This document shows, piece by piece, positions 1-9,533 of a DNA stretch of 64,000 nt. The position numbers were made by a program, and so were the translations under genes. Under the pieces are notes generated by a model. That model worked only from the letters and a program-made list of their open reading frames with translations. It was not told where the DNA came from and made no database searches. The DNA comes from Archegozetes longisetosus (taxonomy: Eukaryota; Arthropoda; Arachnida; Sarcoptiformes; Trhypochthoniidae), in the NCBI GenBank assembly GCA_018873245.2, contig JAEMBT020000009.1:17453794-17517793 (forward strand), read 5' to 3'. Every line of letters begins with the position of its first letter. Within the stretch, counting starts at the first letter, position 1.

Positions 1-57
1 GAAAAAGTTTGGAAAAACTAGAAAGTTATGATCCATTTATATTTAAACTTATGATTG

Positions 58-202
58 AAATACAGCTAAACCTCTCTATCTTGAACACGTAGTTAAACCG
101 ATTTTATAAAGGCACGAGTAAATTTATAAGGAATTAAAGTTAATTTTCAATTTTTAAAAAGAATTCAACTACGTGTTCAGCATGGAGAGGTTTAGCTATA
201 CT
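58..202. repeat. Inverted repeat / hairpin, ~38-bp arms
   Basis: The left arm (about 58-96) and the right arm (about 162-202) are reverse complements with only a few mismatches. The core shared by both is AGCTAAACCTCTC followed by GAACACGTAGTT. The loop is about 65-70 nt and AT-rich. There is no coding potential and I see no clear target-site duplication. It could be a small fold-back element or a transcribed hairpin; the sequence does not decide. Confidence 0.6.
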
Positions 203-1713
203 TTTAAGTTCTGAAGAAAAGTCTTAATTTTCGTACTTTTTTTAGACAGTCTTTGAATTGCTCTTTGAAAAGAGACAGGAATCATTTTCTAATTATTCAT
301 TACAGTTAACTGCAAGCTTGTTTTATTTTCAACAAATTAATCGATCAATTTTCAGACAACTTCAAACTAAAATCAAAATTGTGTTATTTCTGTTTATATC
401 AAGTTTATGCCAATTTTACTTTAATCGTGCTTTAGGTCATTCAATTCAATTAAAATTACTTTAATCTTTGAAAAAGCCAGTGTTTTTTAAAAATAATTTC
501 TTACGATAAGCAAAGCTTTGCATAAGATTGTTAGTAAAAAGCTCGCATATTTATAATTAGCAAAATTTCAGTTAATATTGTATTTCACAGTATTAAGCAA
601 AGCATTTCAAAACTATAAGTTGCATAAAATATCAGATTCTGCATTTAACGATATAATCCCAAAGTCAATTAACTTAAGTTTATCAAATTACATAGTTAAT
701 TATCTAATAGTAACACAATGCGTAAAATTAAAAACTAAATTTTAAAATTCTCAAGAATTATTTTTTTGCTTTATTTTTTTTTCCTTTATTCGTTAGAAAA
801 AGTTATGCCTAATACAGTGTATGAGTAATTTATGGAATACAATAACTTGTGACTTAAATCTGAAAAATATTTAAAAATAAACGAAAGGATTTTTATTGTT
901 AACAGTTATTTGAAAACTAAATATTCTGATTAAAACTTGTTTAAACACTGTCTTTGCAAACTTTTACATAAAATAAGAATCGATTAGAGTTTGAAAGAAG
1001 AAAACTGACTGTAGCTTATCAGTGAATGCATTTATAGTAATTTTCAAAACAAGTTTGTAAACCCTATCTATTGATTGACCTTAAATTTAGTTTTAAATTT
1101 TACGCGGTGTAGAAAGTCATCAAAGTTTTTCTGAATGTCTCCTTCTGGCAATTTTTGCTATGTTGTAAACAAGCCAATATTTTCTAGTATTTTCCAACCA
1201 AAAAGCAGATGCACAAGATAAATTAGCACTAGAGGTCTTCATAGATAATGAAACTTAACAAAATTTCTTAACTAGCGAAAAAATGTCGTCAAAAACGTAA
1301 CAATAAATTACGTGAAAATGTTTAGGTATTCTATGATATTTTAGTCATTTTATGATAGGTTTTAAGCCAAACGAATGTTCTTCATCTGAATGTAGTATCT
1401 GAATGTTTTTCATCTTTAAATTGATTAACTTTATAATTAAAACAGTGAATTATTTGTGATTAAATTATGATAAAATTGTGAAAATGTGCTAATTATGAAA
1501 GTTATTGTAATAAGCGTTTTTCTTGATTAAAATATTTTATTAAATTTCAAAATATTTTTTTGCTATTTGTAAATAATGTTTGGTTGTATTTTTTCAATTT
1601 TACTGCTAAATAAATGGATTTCTATTGTATGTTAAAGTTAAAGTTTATGTTTTGCTGAGACCTCTAGCGCTAATTTTTTGTTTATCTGCCTTTTGGATGG
1701 ATAAATAATACCT
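203..1713. other. Non-coding AT-rich stretch, no gene seen
   Basis: There are only short chance open frames with no recognisable domain, AT-rich composition and no splice-compatible coding segments that I can support. It is upstream of the small heat shock protein gene. Confidence 0.5.
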
Positions 1714-1759
1714 AGAAAGTTCGCGAGGCTTCACTCAGTGCGCGTAAAACTATATAAAG
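1714..1759 (+). promoter_or_regulatory. Heat-shock element and TATA box
   Basis: Four contiguous 5-bp heat-shock-factor units lie at 1714-1733: AGAAA, GTTCG, CGAGG, CTTCA. They follow the alternating nGAAn/nTTCn rule with one mismatch, in unit three. A TATA box, TATATAAAG, follows at 1751-1759. This puts transcription start near 1780-1790 and gives a 5' leader of about 120 nt before the ATG at 1907. The arrangement matches the known architecture of arthropod hsp promoters and supports stress induction of the downstream gene. Confidence 0.8.
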
Positions 1760-1906
1760 TTGTGCTAAATCCGCGTAATGCATACGAAGTAAATACAAAG
1801 CTCAAATAAACTTGGAATAAAAGACTTTTCTATCTCTTAAACTGTTACCAAAGTCGAACATATTTATAGTTATAAAGTTATGAATTGAATAGAATTATCG
1901 TTGAAA

Positions 1907-2317
1907 ATGGCTTTTCAATGCTTTATCTCTTCGAGTCATAAATGGTTTCACAGTGGTAGTACCTCACAAATCAAGAATGATGACGACAAGTTTGAGGTGA
2001 AATTTAATTGTAGACCTTTCAAACCTGAACAGATTACTGTCAAGACTGTCGATAACAACGTTGTGGTTCGTGGAAAGCACGAGAAAAAGGATCATGACGG
2101 ATACACCAAAAGAGAGTTCACTCGAAAGTATGCTCTTCCAAAAGACTGTGAAATAGAAAAAGTTGAGTCTTATCTCAGCTCCAAAGGAGTGCTTAGGATT
2201 GAAGCACCGAAAAAATCTTCGGAATCGACCAGAGAAAAAGAAAGAATAATTCCAGTCACTCGTGATAAGTCAGAAAAATCCACCAAAAACTCATCAGATA
2301 AGAGGAAGAAAAAGTAG
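1907..2317 (+). CDS. Small heat shock protein (alpha-crystallin/HSP20 family)
   Basis: This is an ATP-independent holdase chaperone of the alpha-crystallin family, 136 aa, single exon. I place the start at the ATG at 1907 (context GAAAATGG); the frame is open two codons further up but without an ATG. The N-terminal arm is very short (about 22 residues). The alpha-crystallin domain runs from about residue 25 to 105 (begins DDKFEVKFNCRPFKPEQI) and carries the typical G-V-L-R-I-E-A-P motif near its end. An I-x-V-type C-terminal anchor (RIIPVTRD) follows, then a Lys/Ser-rich tail ending in KRKKK. The family resembles arthropod l(2)efl-type proteins. The gene sits directly behind a heat-shock element and TATA box, and a polyadenylation signal lies 194 bp past the stop. 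The basic tail is the only unusual part; it could be a nuclear targeting or solubility tail. Confidence 0.93.
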   Translation: MAFQCFISSSHKWFHSGSTSQIKNDDDKFEVKFNCRPFKPEQITVKTVDNNVVVRGKHEKKDHDGYTKREFTRKYALPKDCEIEKVESYLSSKGVLRIEAPKKSSESTREKERIIPVTRDKSEKSTKNSSDKRKKK

Positions 2318-2510
2318 ATTTATCAGCATCTTATTCATCAAAAACATTAATATCTAAGCAACCACCAACTTCGCCTGAATGAGCAATAACGATTCCATTT
2401 TATCTTCGTAACAATTAAAATTTGTCCTCAATTTTATACAATAATTATTTTTTATATAAGTTTTGTGACTATGTCTAATTTTCTGTAAAACCAGGTAATG
2501 TATTTGATTC

Positions 2511-2516
2511 AATAAA
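2511..2516 (+). terminator. Polyadenylation signal of the small hsp gene
   Basis: Canonical AATAAA, 194 bp downstream of the stop codon at 2317, with no better candidate in between. Confidence 0.55.
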
Positions 2517-3824
2517 GTAATTGAAAACAATGAAATTGCTTTGCTTATTACTGAATTTGTTTCTCCGACAAGCTGATGTTTCACAAACCAATTTTTATTT
2601 CAAGAATTTGATGACAAGTTTATCTTTTAGAAAGTTAATTCTACAAGTGATTGACTCAATCTCCAGCGTATCAATCACCTCAGAATGATTAGATTACAAC
2701 ACATCAGCAAAGAATTTAATTCGATAGCAGTTTTCTATTGCGCTTTAGGCAAGCTTTCTGTTTAAAACTCTGGAAACGCTACTATATCATAAATCGATTG
2801 GCTCTCTATTTTAGGTAAAAAATGCCATTCATAAGATATCATCTACTCGTATAAATTGAATATTTGTCTTTTCTAATCGAATTGGTACCATCAAAATCAA
2901 CGCTTTTCAAGTGAAAAAATTGTCTATCATAACTTGATGGACCACAAAAGATAGTGCTCTATTCTTCTTTCAATATTTTCGATTTTTATTCTAAGCATTG
3001 ATAAATCTCGAAGTTCTTTTTACAAAATATTAACTGGTTTTAGTGTTATATTCAAATTTACCACCCATTGATAAAGGCTACAGAAAGCTTTTTAGACAAT
3101 AACAAGTGGTTAGGACCAATCACTTATTGATAAGAGCTACCGCTACGAGAATCAGAACCACTCAATTTAAGTAATGTCACATACGGAAATTCTTTGATAT
3201 TGCATTATAGCCTTCTGTGTTGTTTTCATTTATAGTCACAACCACTACTAGCGAAGAAGGCCTCGGGGGCTGTAGCCCCAGAGATTTCATCAAAATTGAA
3301 TATAGACATGCACTTACAACAAAATTTTGAAAAAATACTTTGAAATTGTGTTTAATTGACGCATCAATTGATTGCGCATTATTAAAAAAATTAATTAATG
3401 CGTAAATATGAAATAAATTTATCTATTATTAAGATGTTGATCGTCAATTTTTGACTCATTGTCATTAAAAATTCTGCAAAACTCTATCAGATGCTAAATA
3501 TACTTTTTGAGAAAAACCTTGTAATTTAATAGTCTTAATAGCCATTAACACTGCAGATAGCGTTCAATAATACAGAGGTTAGATTAGCTTTGATTATCCT
3601 TTATTTATAAGTACAGTTAAGACGGTTAGCCTCATTCAGATTTAGTAATCAAGTTAACTTAATGAGTCTAATACTTAATGCTTATCATTAAAATCATCTT
3701 CTGTCACAGTATCGAGCTATAGGTTTCTCAGAGCGTATAGAAAGGAAGTAAAGTTTTGCCTTATTGTTAGCGTATGCTTAACATAAAACATGAATTAGAG
3801 ATCAATACACTCAAGTTCTATATT
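2517..3824. other. Intergenic, no gene seen
   Basis: AT-rich sequence without a supported reading frame. There is a tiny GC-rich palindrome near 3261-3282 (GGGGCTGTAGCCCC), nothing larger. Confidence 0.45.
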
Positions 3825-3833
3825 TCAAGTTTT

Positions 3834-4220
3834 GGCTATAGTCTGAAATAGGCTGGTCGAGAATTATAATTTAAATGATGTGGGTGTATAGTGGATGATG
3901 TATAGTGTCTATACATAAAGTTTCCTGAATCGGAAACCTACGGTTGCAAAGTTAGGTTAGGTTAGGTTGGGTTGGGTTAGGTTAGGTTAGGCTGGGTTTT
4001 GATGTTTTGGAGTTATATTAAGTTTATTTAACAGAATCAATTCAAAATTCTAAAATTTTCTCATAATTGTTATTATAAAATTTAAAATGAATTTTTTTTA
4101 TAACTTTTCAACCTTTTATTTTCGATCATTGAAACATTAACGATAGACACTATACATCATTCACTCTTTACTTATATCATTAATTTTGTAATTCTCGACC
4201 GGGCATATTTCATACTACCC
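3834..4220. mobile_element. Fold-back MITE with 9-bp target duplication
   Basis: A 387-bp element bounded by direct 9-bp repeats TCAAGTTTT (3825-3833 and 4221-4229). Its ends are long imperfect terminal inverted repeats of about 80 bp (3834-3914 against 4141-4220). They share segments such as GGTCGAGAATT and ATGATGTATAGTGTCTAT. It has no coding capacity. The 9-bp target duplication and long inverted repeats fit a non-autonomous Mutator-like element; that class call is inference. An array of TTAGG telomere-type repeats lies inside it, at 3951-3994. Confidence 0.8.
3951..3994 (+). repeat. TTAGG telomere-type repeat array
   Basis: About nine degenerate units of the pentamer TTAGG/TTGGG, for example GTTAGGTTAGGTTAGG. 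TTAGG is the ancestral arthropod telomere repeat. This short interstitial array sits within the fold-back element 3834-4220. Confidence 0.85.
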
Positions 4221-4229
4221 TCAAGTTTT

Positions 4230-5941
4230 TATTGTGTATTTGGATTTGTTTGTCTCTTATTTTCATGTTGTGTAAAGCGCACGCCAATAATAATACAAAA
4301 ATATTTTTATATATTTTAATCGTAGAAATAAACTTACACTCAAGTCAAACACTGTATTTAGAGAGATAAATAGTTATAATTGACTATTAGGTTGATTAAA
4401 CACTTCGTATTGAAAGAAAGCATAGCACCTTATAATACTAATTACAGCAAATCAATTTTTGAAACTTTAGCCTTTTGGAACAATTCCCACTCATTTCTGG
4501 GAAAAACAGAATTAACTAATAATAAACTAAAGCCACAACAAATTTCAAGAGAACTTTCAACAAATACCAATTACTTATCCTGAAGTATATACAATGAAAT
4601 GATCAATACTACGCCTAATTCAGATTTACGATCAAAAAGTTAATGCAATTTGCAGTAATAATTTTACGCTAATGCATATCAAATTTCATTTGGTCTACTA
4701 AAAGCTCTTATAATGTAAAATATTAATTTGCTTCTTTGATATCATAAATTTTGAGCGAAACACAACATCTGATAAACCGTCGGGCAATAAATTTATTAGT
4801 TTGTCTTTCCATCGTTGTTCTCTCAACTCTATTAGATTACACTAACAAAATCAATTATTTTTTATACATTTAAGCGGAAGCAAACCAGTCGCACACTTTA
4901 TATTCAAATTTTTTGGTAGTTTATTTGCAAACAGTTTGAGTAAAAGCTGATCAACTTTTTCGCAACTGTTTTTATAAAATAGTAAGTTTTTGGGTAAGTT
5001 CGAAAGTTAAATAATTTTATAAAGCATTAGTTATACTATTCTAACCTAAAATATTTAAATATGTATGTTTTTTGTTATATATATATATATATTCGTTTGC
5101 GTATGTGTTCACTTCTTCAAACAAACGATAAGAGAGCAAAAGCATTGAATAGAGAAAAGTATCGTATTATTCAAACGTTAATTGTTTAATAATATTTCAA
5201 ATTTTGATCACTGATTTTCATCAAATAAGCTTAAAGTAACAAGATTAATATTAATCCAGTTATGTCCTAATTTACAAAGCTTAAAAGTCAATTTTCTAAA
5301 TCTGATTCTTGAAAAATATTATAATCAGAATTAGCACGTATTTCAAATTTTGACAAACAAGTAACGTAAAAACTCCGGCTATGATTTAAGGTATGAAAGT
5401 AAAGGTATAAATCATTTAAATATTTGATATGACAACGTTTAGTATAAACTTAAAACTTAAAAAAAGTGAAGATAATTATATTTTTAGGCTAGTTCTAGTG
5501 TGGCGTGTATTGTATCGAAAACAATCGTAGCATAAGGATTAGATTAATGCTCATGAGATATCTTTGATGACACGCTTGACTTGTTTAAAAACAAAACCAG
5601 CCAACGATTGAAAACAAAACTATTCCCGCGACGTAAGATTAAATTTCAATTGTGTCTCATTTAATAGTTCTATCGGGTCTATAATGTCATTCGGAAGTAA
5701 ATTAAATTCTAATTTGATCCACAGGGAAATTATGGTTTATATTTTAATAAAGTATAGCATTGAGAGACTATTTCTGGTAGTCTTGCGATAGAATACATTT
5801 GCACAATATTTCAAGTCGTATCAGTAAAACATTTCGAAGATAACTTCTGGTTTCCAATATCATAATCTACAACTCGTTTTACTCGATTAGTTACGTATAG
5901 ATGAGATGATTTTAGAAAAATAGTTTATTCTTCCTCAAGAG
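4230..5941. other. Intergenic, no gene seen
   Basis: AT-rich upstream region of channel gene A. It contains a (TA)n microsatellite at about 5076-5092. I see no supported coding segment and no convincing TATA box close to the ATG at 5942. Confidence 0.45.
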
Positions 5942-7399
5942 ATGTTCGCAAAAATAGCAACTAATATGAAAGCAGAAGATGTTGCCATTGCTATGGACTT
6001 AAATACGAACGACAACTCTATCGATTGTTCACCAAAGAATCAAAAGTGCCTTAAGTTGAGACGTGATTGCGACCAATTTTGGAGAACGAGATACCATTTG
6101 GTTATAATAATAATGTTCAGTATCGTTGGATTTTGTTGGCATTTAAGTCAATCAGTATCTGAATATTGGGCTTATAAGACAAAAGTGACGTTCACCGCAG
6201 AAGAGCCTCATGATTATAAGTATGAATATCCCGGTGTCACAATTTGCTACAAAGATTTAGCTCCTTTTGATAAACTTAAGAAAAAATATCCAGAATTTGG
6301 CAAAGATGTCGATAGAATTGAGGAAGAAATGCGTTTAAGAAATGACTTCAATCTTTTCAGCAAACCTGATAGTAAGAATCTTACATCAGCAAATGTTAGG
6401 GGAAATCAATTACAAAAGTATTACGAAAAACAGTTAATGAATCAATCTACAATTTTGGATATACTCGAGAATTGGAGTTTTGGTGAACCTGGTAAATGCC
6501 AATTGGATTCATTTCCTATTACTGATGGCAGAGGAGAAATCAAAAATTGTACTCAAATATCAAGTGTTTTGGAGTCGATTAATGCTGACTTTCGCTGTTT
6601 CACATATTTCAGCCAATTCCTAAAAGCTAACAAAAGTGATCAATTATTCACGACAACGATCTTCAAGACATCGAATAATTATGAGGACAGAGATAACAAA
6701 ATCGCTTACATCGGCTTCAGTAAGCCCTCAAACAGTTCGAATCCGTTTGAGCAACAACTTCGCGCGCGTATTGCTATTCATCCTTCGAATATGATTCCCA
6801 ATTTCAGAGATTATCCAAACGAAGTTCTATTCGAATGGGAGAAATTCTATCCTGTTATCTACTGGAAGACAGTCTCTTATCTATTAGAGCCTCCTTATGA
6901 GACTAATTGTCGCTATTATAACGTCAGAGATCAAAATGACTCACAATCATATGACGATTGTATCACAAAATGTGTCATTAATATATATCGACAAAAATGC
7001 AAATGTTTGCCTAGAAGTGGTTTACTCTACCGCAAAAATCTTCTTGAAGACGATGATAAGTTCTGCCCTTCTGATAATGAATGCAAATCAATTAATACTC
7101 ATTCTTTTTGTGCGAATTCTTGTAAAACTGATTGCATTTCTGAACAGTACGAGTTTGAGATCTGGGCTGATATTCCGTGGCATAATTATTCGAACTCGAG
7201 TGGAGTTGGCATTAGTCGAAAGCCTGTATTGGATCGGGTCTATAGACATTCACCTGGGATTACTTGGATTCAACTAGTTTCAGATTTTGGTGGTCTCGGA
7301 GGTATGTGGTTAGGAATGTCTGTCATCGGTCTCTCAAAGATTTTTATTTGTTGGATTAATCGATCGTTTACTAATAACAAAATTAATGGCAGAAGTTAA
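5942..7399 (+). CDS. DEG/ENaC family sodium channel subunit (channel A)
   Basis: A 485-aa subunit of an amiloride-sensitive-type, trimeric Na+ channel (degenerin/ENaC/ASIC superfamily; pickpocket-like in insects), in one uninterrupted exon. TM1 is at about residues 52-72. The post-TM1 segment holds the family motif Y-P-G-V-T-I-C. A large ectodomain with many Asn-glycosylation sequons follows. Its cysteine-rich domain has the usual cadence: NCRYYN, then DDCITKCVINIYRQKCKC, then C-K-S and N-S-C-K-T-D-C. TM2 is at about residues 447-470 and carries the pore signature G-x-W-L-G-x-S (GGMWLGMSV), where G-x-S forms the selectivity filter. An AATAAA overlaps the stop. It is the first gene of a two-gene unit that was duplicated downstream; its sister is the pseudogene at 11322-11663. 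Ligand and ion preference cannot be read from the sequence. Confidence 0.92.
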   Translation: MFAKIATNMKAEDVAIAMDLNTNDNSIDCSPKNQKCLKLRRDCDQFWRTRYHLVIIIMFSIVGFCWHLSQSVSEYWAYKTKVTFTAEEPHDYKYEYPGVTICYKDLAPFDKLKKKYPEFGKDVDRIEEEMRLRNDFNLFSKPDSKNLTSANVRGNQLQKYYEKQLMNQSTILDILENWSFGEPGKCQLDSFPITDGRGEIKNCTQISSVLESINADFRCFTYFSQFLKANKSDQLFTTTIFKTSNNYEDRDNKIAYIGFSKPSNSSNPFEQQLRARIAIHPSNMIPNFRDYPNEVLFEWEKFYPVIYWKTVSYLLEPPYETNCRYYNVRDQNDSQSYDDCITKCVINIYRQKCKCLPRSGLLYRKNLLEDDDKFCPSDNECKSINTHSFCANSCKTDCISEQYEFEIWADIPWHNYSNSSGVGISRKPVLDRVYRHSPGITWIQLVSDFGGLGGMWLGMSVIGLSKIFICWINRSFTNNKINGRS

Positions 7400-7802
7400 T
7401 AAATTAAAGTATCCACAAAATCATTTTTTCTGTTCGTTTTATTAAACAACAAATGCAAATATTTAATCAATTTATTCGTTGTTTTTTACTTCATTTGTAA
7501 TTCAAATGAATTAGTAAAGGTGCGTCATCTGCATTCGTTATTTAAATGTTTATTTAATATAGATTTTGTCATCATTTTCTTCAGAAAAAAAATTGAAGAA
7601 TAGCTTTTATTCTAAATCGATATTACATAGCTTTTAAAGTAATTTATTTACTCAACAATATAAGCAGAAAATTTTATTGTGTATATGTATGCAAATAAAC
7701 TTAATAAATGAAATGCATTTACTATAAATTCTATATTAAACCAAACCATAACAATTATTTTTATTCTATCCTGTAAATTGAACATACATTATACACACCA
7801 AA
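7400..7802. other. Spacer between channel A and channel B1
   Basis: Non-coding. It aligns with 11664-12602 of the second unit once the 524-bp insertion there is removed, so it may hold the B-gene promoter. The last ~60 bp before the ATG are conserved between the two units at roughly 90 %. The empty target ATTAGTAA of the hAT-like insertion lies at 7510-7517. Confidence 0.6.
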
Positions 7803-9467
7803 ATGCAAATGAAAAATAGTCAAATTTATCCGTGGTATGTGGTTGGAAAAAATGATAAACTGTTTCAATTATATTCTCGATCAGTCATTGTGAACAAAAT
7901 GGTTAATAAAAATGCACACAAATCACAATGGATCGGTTATTTGATCAAAGCTGCATTCATTATAATCTGTTGCATCGGCTGTGGATATCATGTCTATTCT
8001 ATGATCAGTCTTTATATCCAAAGACCTACAACTGTTGTGATCCAAACTGACACAAGTACTCGAATTGAATTACCGGCTGTGAGTGTGTGCGTTCAGACTA
8101 TACAAACACTGAATCGTAAAATACTGGTTGAACAAATACCAGCAGTTAATGAGATTTTAAGCCGAATTGATAAACCAATGGGGCCAATGCAATTTGATGA
8201 TCGTCCAAAATGGAAACTAGATAGAGGAGGAAATTATGGTCCAAAGGAAAACGATGGTCCGAGGGCAGATGATGGTCCGACAGGAAACCACGATCTGAAA
8301 GGAAATTATGGTCAGAAAGGAAACGATGGTTTGAAAGAAAATCATGAACCGGAACAAAATAATGGTTCAGAAGAAAGTAGTGATCAAAAACCAGATTCCA
8401 TGTCCAAAAACAGTATATATATGCCACCACTAGATTCTCCTGACAACTTATTCACTGATAAAGATAGGGATAAAATTCTTGAAGAACTGATCAGACTTCG
8501 AAAATCAATTGGATGGATCTCTTCGATCGGAGCTAATTATACGCATATTATTAAAAGTTGTCTTGTAACAGGCGGACAATTGCAATGCCTCAGATTATCA
8601 CCAGTAGTCACTTCAATCAATTCGAGATTCAAGTGTTTCACATTATTTCAGAAAGATTTTGACAAACGATGGAATTCAAATGAATCCAAGATTGACAGAC
8701 ATGAAGCGGAAGATTACTTTCTTGAGATTGCTCTTAATTTCTATTCTGAAGGACTCGTTGATGAGAAACATCAGAACGAAATGTTTTTTGTGGTTCATCC
8801 GCCTCATGAAGATCCTTCACCTAGATCATCAGGAGTTCTGAAAGTACATAAAGGAACGAGAATTGAGACGACAATGACTAAAGTTTCAATTATTCAATTA
8901 CCAAGACCTTATGAATCAGACTGTATTAATTATACTTCAATCAACTATCAATCACGTAAAGAGTGTATTGAACAGTGCAGAATTGAATTAATGATTAATC
9001 ATACTAAAGATGCTTTCGATTCAGTACTCACGGTTCGAAATCAGACCAAGTTGAGATGGATTAAACGTTTTACCCAAAACATATCATCTACGATATGCAG
9101 AAACCGGTGTGCAAAACACGAATGCATTAATGAATACTATCGTCTCGAGATAACAAGTGATTCCTATTTGAGTGAATGCAGTTCTGCAGGTCTTAGTGGA
9201 GGGTTTTCAGTATCCGCTCAATTCAATTATTTTAATATGAAAATTAATTCGACGCCTCCTTGCGCTAAAATATACCTGAGATTATCCACATTTCCTATGC
9301 TGATCTATAAACACGTTCCCAAAATAGAAACAGTAGAATTCATTAACTATATCGGTAGCATTACTGGTCTTTGGTTTGGAATTTCTGTCTTAACAATCGA
9401 GTACTGGATTAACAAATTATTTTCCGCCAAGTTTCCTACGATACGATTGAATTCTGGAGAATATTGA
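7803..9467 (+). CDS. DEG/ENaC family channel subunit B1 with hexapeptide-repeat loop
   Basis: A 554-aa single-exon DEG/ENaC subunit. TM1 is at about residues 46-66. The short post-TM1 stretch reads RIELPAVSVCVQT, matching the family's Y/L-P-A-V-T-x-C region. Residues 143-196 are nine imperfect hexapeptide units of the type G-N-Y-G-P-K, rich in Gly, Asn, Asp, Lys and Pro; the region is predicted to be extracellular and disordered. The cysteine-rich domain follows (ESDCINY, then KECIEQCRIEL, then CRNRCAKHEC). TM2 at about residues 520-545 carries the pore motif G-L-W-F-G-I-S (G-x-S filter). Downstream in-frame methionines (for example residue 33, MVNKN) are alternative starts. The ATG at 7803 is used because it is conserved with the paralogue at 12603. 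The channel could be homomeric or assemble with A; the sequence does not say. Confidence 0.9.
   Translation: MQMKNSQIYPWYVVGKNDKLFQLYSRSVIVNKMVNKNAHKSQWIGYLIKAAFIIICCIGCGYHVYSMISLYIQRPTTVVIQTDTSTRIELPAVSVCVQTIQTLNRKILVEQIPAVNEILSRIDKPMGPMQFDDRPKWKLDRGGNYGPKENDGPRADDGPTGNHDLKGNYGQKGNDGLKENHEPEQNNGSEESSDQKPDSMSKNSIYMPPLDSPDNLFTDKDRDKILEELIRLRKSIGWISSIGANYTHIIKSCLVTGGQLQCLRLSPVVTSINSRFKCFTLFQKDFDKRWNSNESKIDRHEAEDYFLEIALNFYSEGLVDEKHQNEMFFVVHPPHEDPSPRSSGVLKVHKGTRIETTMTKVSIIQLPRPYESDCINYTSINYQSRKECIEQCRIELMINHTKDAFDSVLTVRNQTKLRWIKRFTQNISSTICRNRCAKHECINEYYRLEITSDSYLSECSSAGLSGGFSVSAQFNYFNMKINSTPPCAKIYLRLSTFPMLIYKHVPKIETVEFINYIGSITGLWFGISVLTIEYWINKLFSAKFPTIRLNSGEY
8229..8390 (+). repeat. 18-bp coding minisatellite in channel B1
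   Basis: Nine imperfect 18-bp units encode hexapeptides such as GNYGPK, ENDGPR, ADDGPT, GNHDLK, GNYGQK and GNDGLK, ending in more degenerate units. The paralogue at 12603-14219 has six units at the same place, so the array has changed copy number since duplication. Confidence 0.8.
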
Positions 9468-9533
9468 AGTTTTCAAAGCTACTCAAAAGGTTCATCACTT
9501 AATCTGAATGCAAAAATGAGACTTATAGTTTTA

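Larger units (their letters stand above)
5920..9531 (+). repeat. Tandem segmental duplication, unit 1
   Basis: This segment holds channel A, its spacer and channel B1, and aligns collinearly with 11298-14277. The alignment starts at the AGTTTATTCTT shared by both units and runs through both genes. After a transposon insertion in unit 1 (9532-10863) it resumes in 10864-10995, which matches 14278-14410. The 524-bp element at 11785-12308 is extra in unit 2, and most of channel A is deleted there. Confidence 0.85.

Noticed and set aside
1901-1906. Start of the small hsp at 1901
   Set aside because: The codon at 1901 is TTG; the first ATG in the frame is at 1907 with a good Kozak-like context.
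4380-4583. 67-codon open frame on the plus strand
   Set aside because: It begins with TTG, has no recognisable domain, and composition matches the AT-rich background.
8146-8430. 94-codon minus-strand frame with HNFLSD-like repeats
   Set aside because: Antisense shadow of the 18-bp coding repeat in channel B1; B2 does not keep it at the same length.
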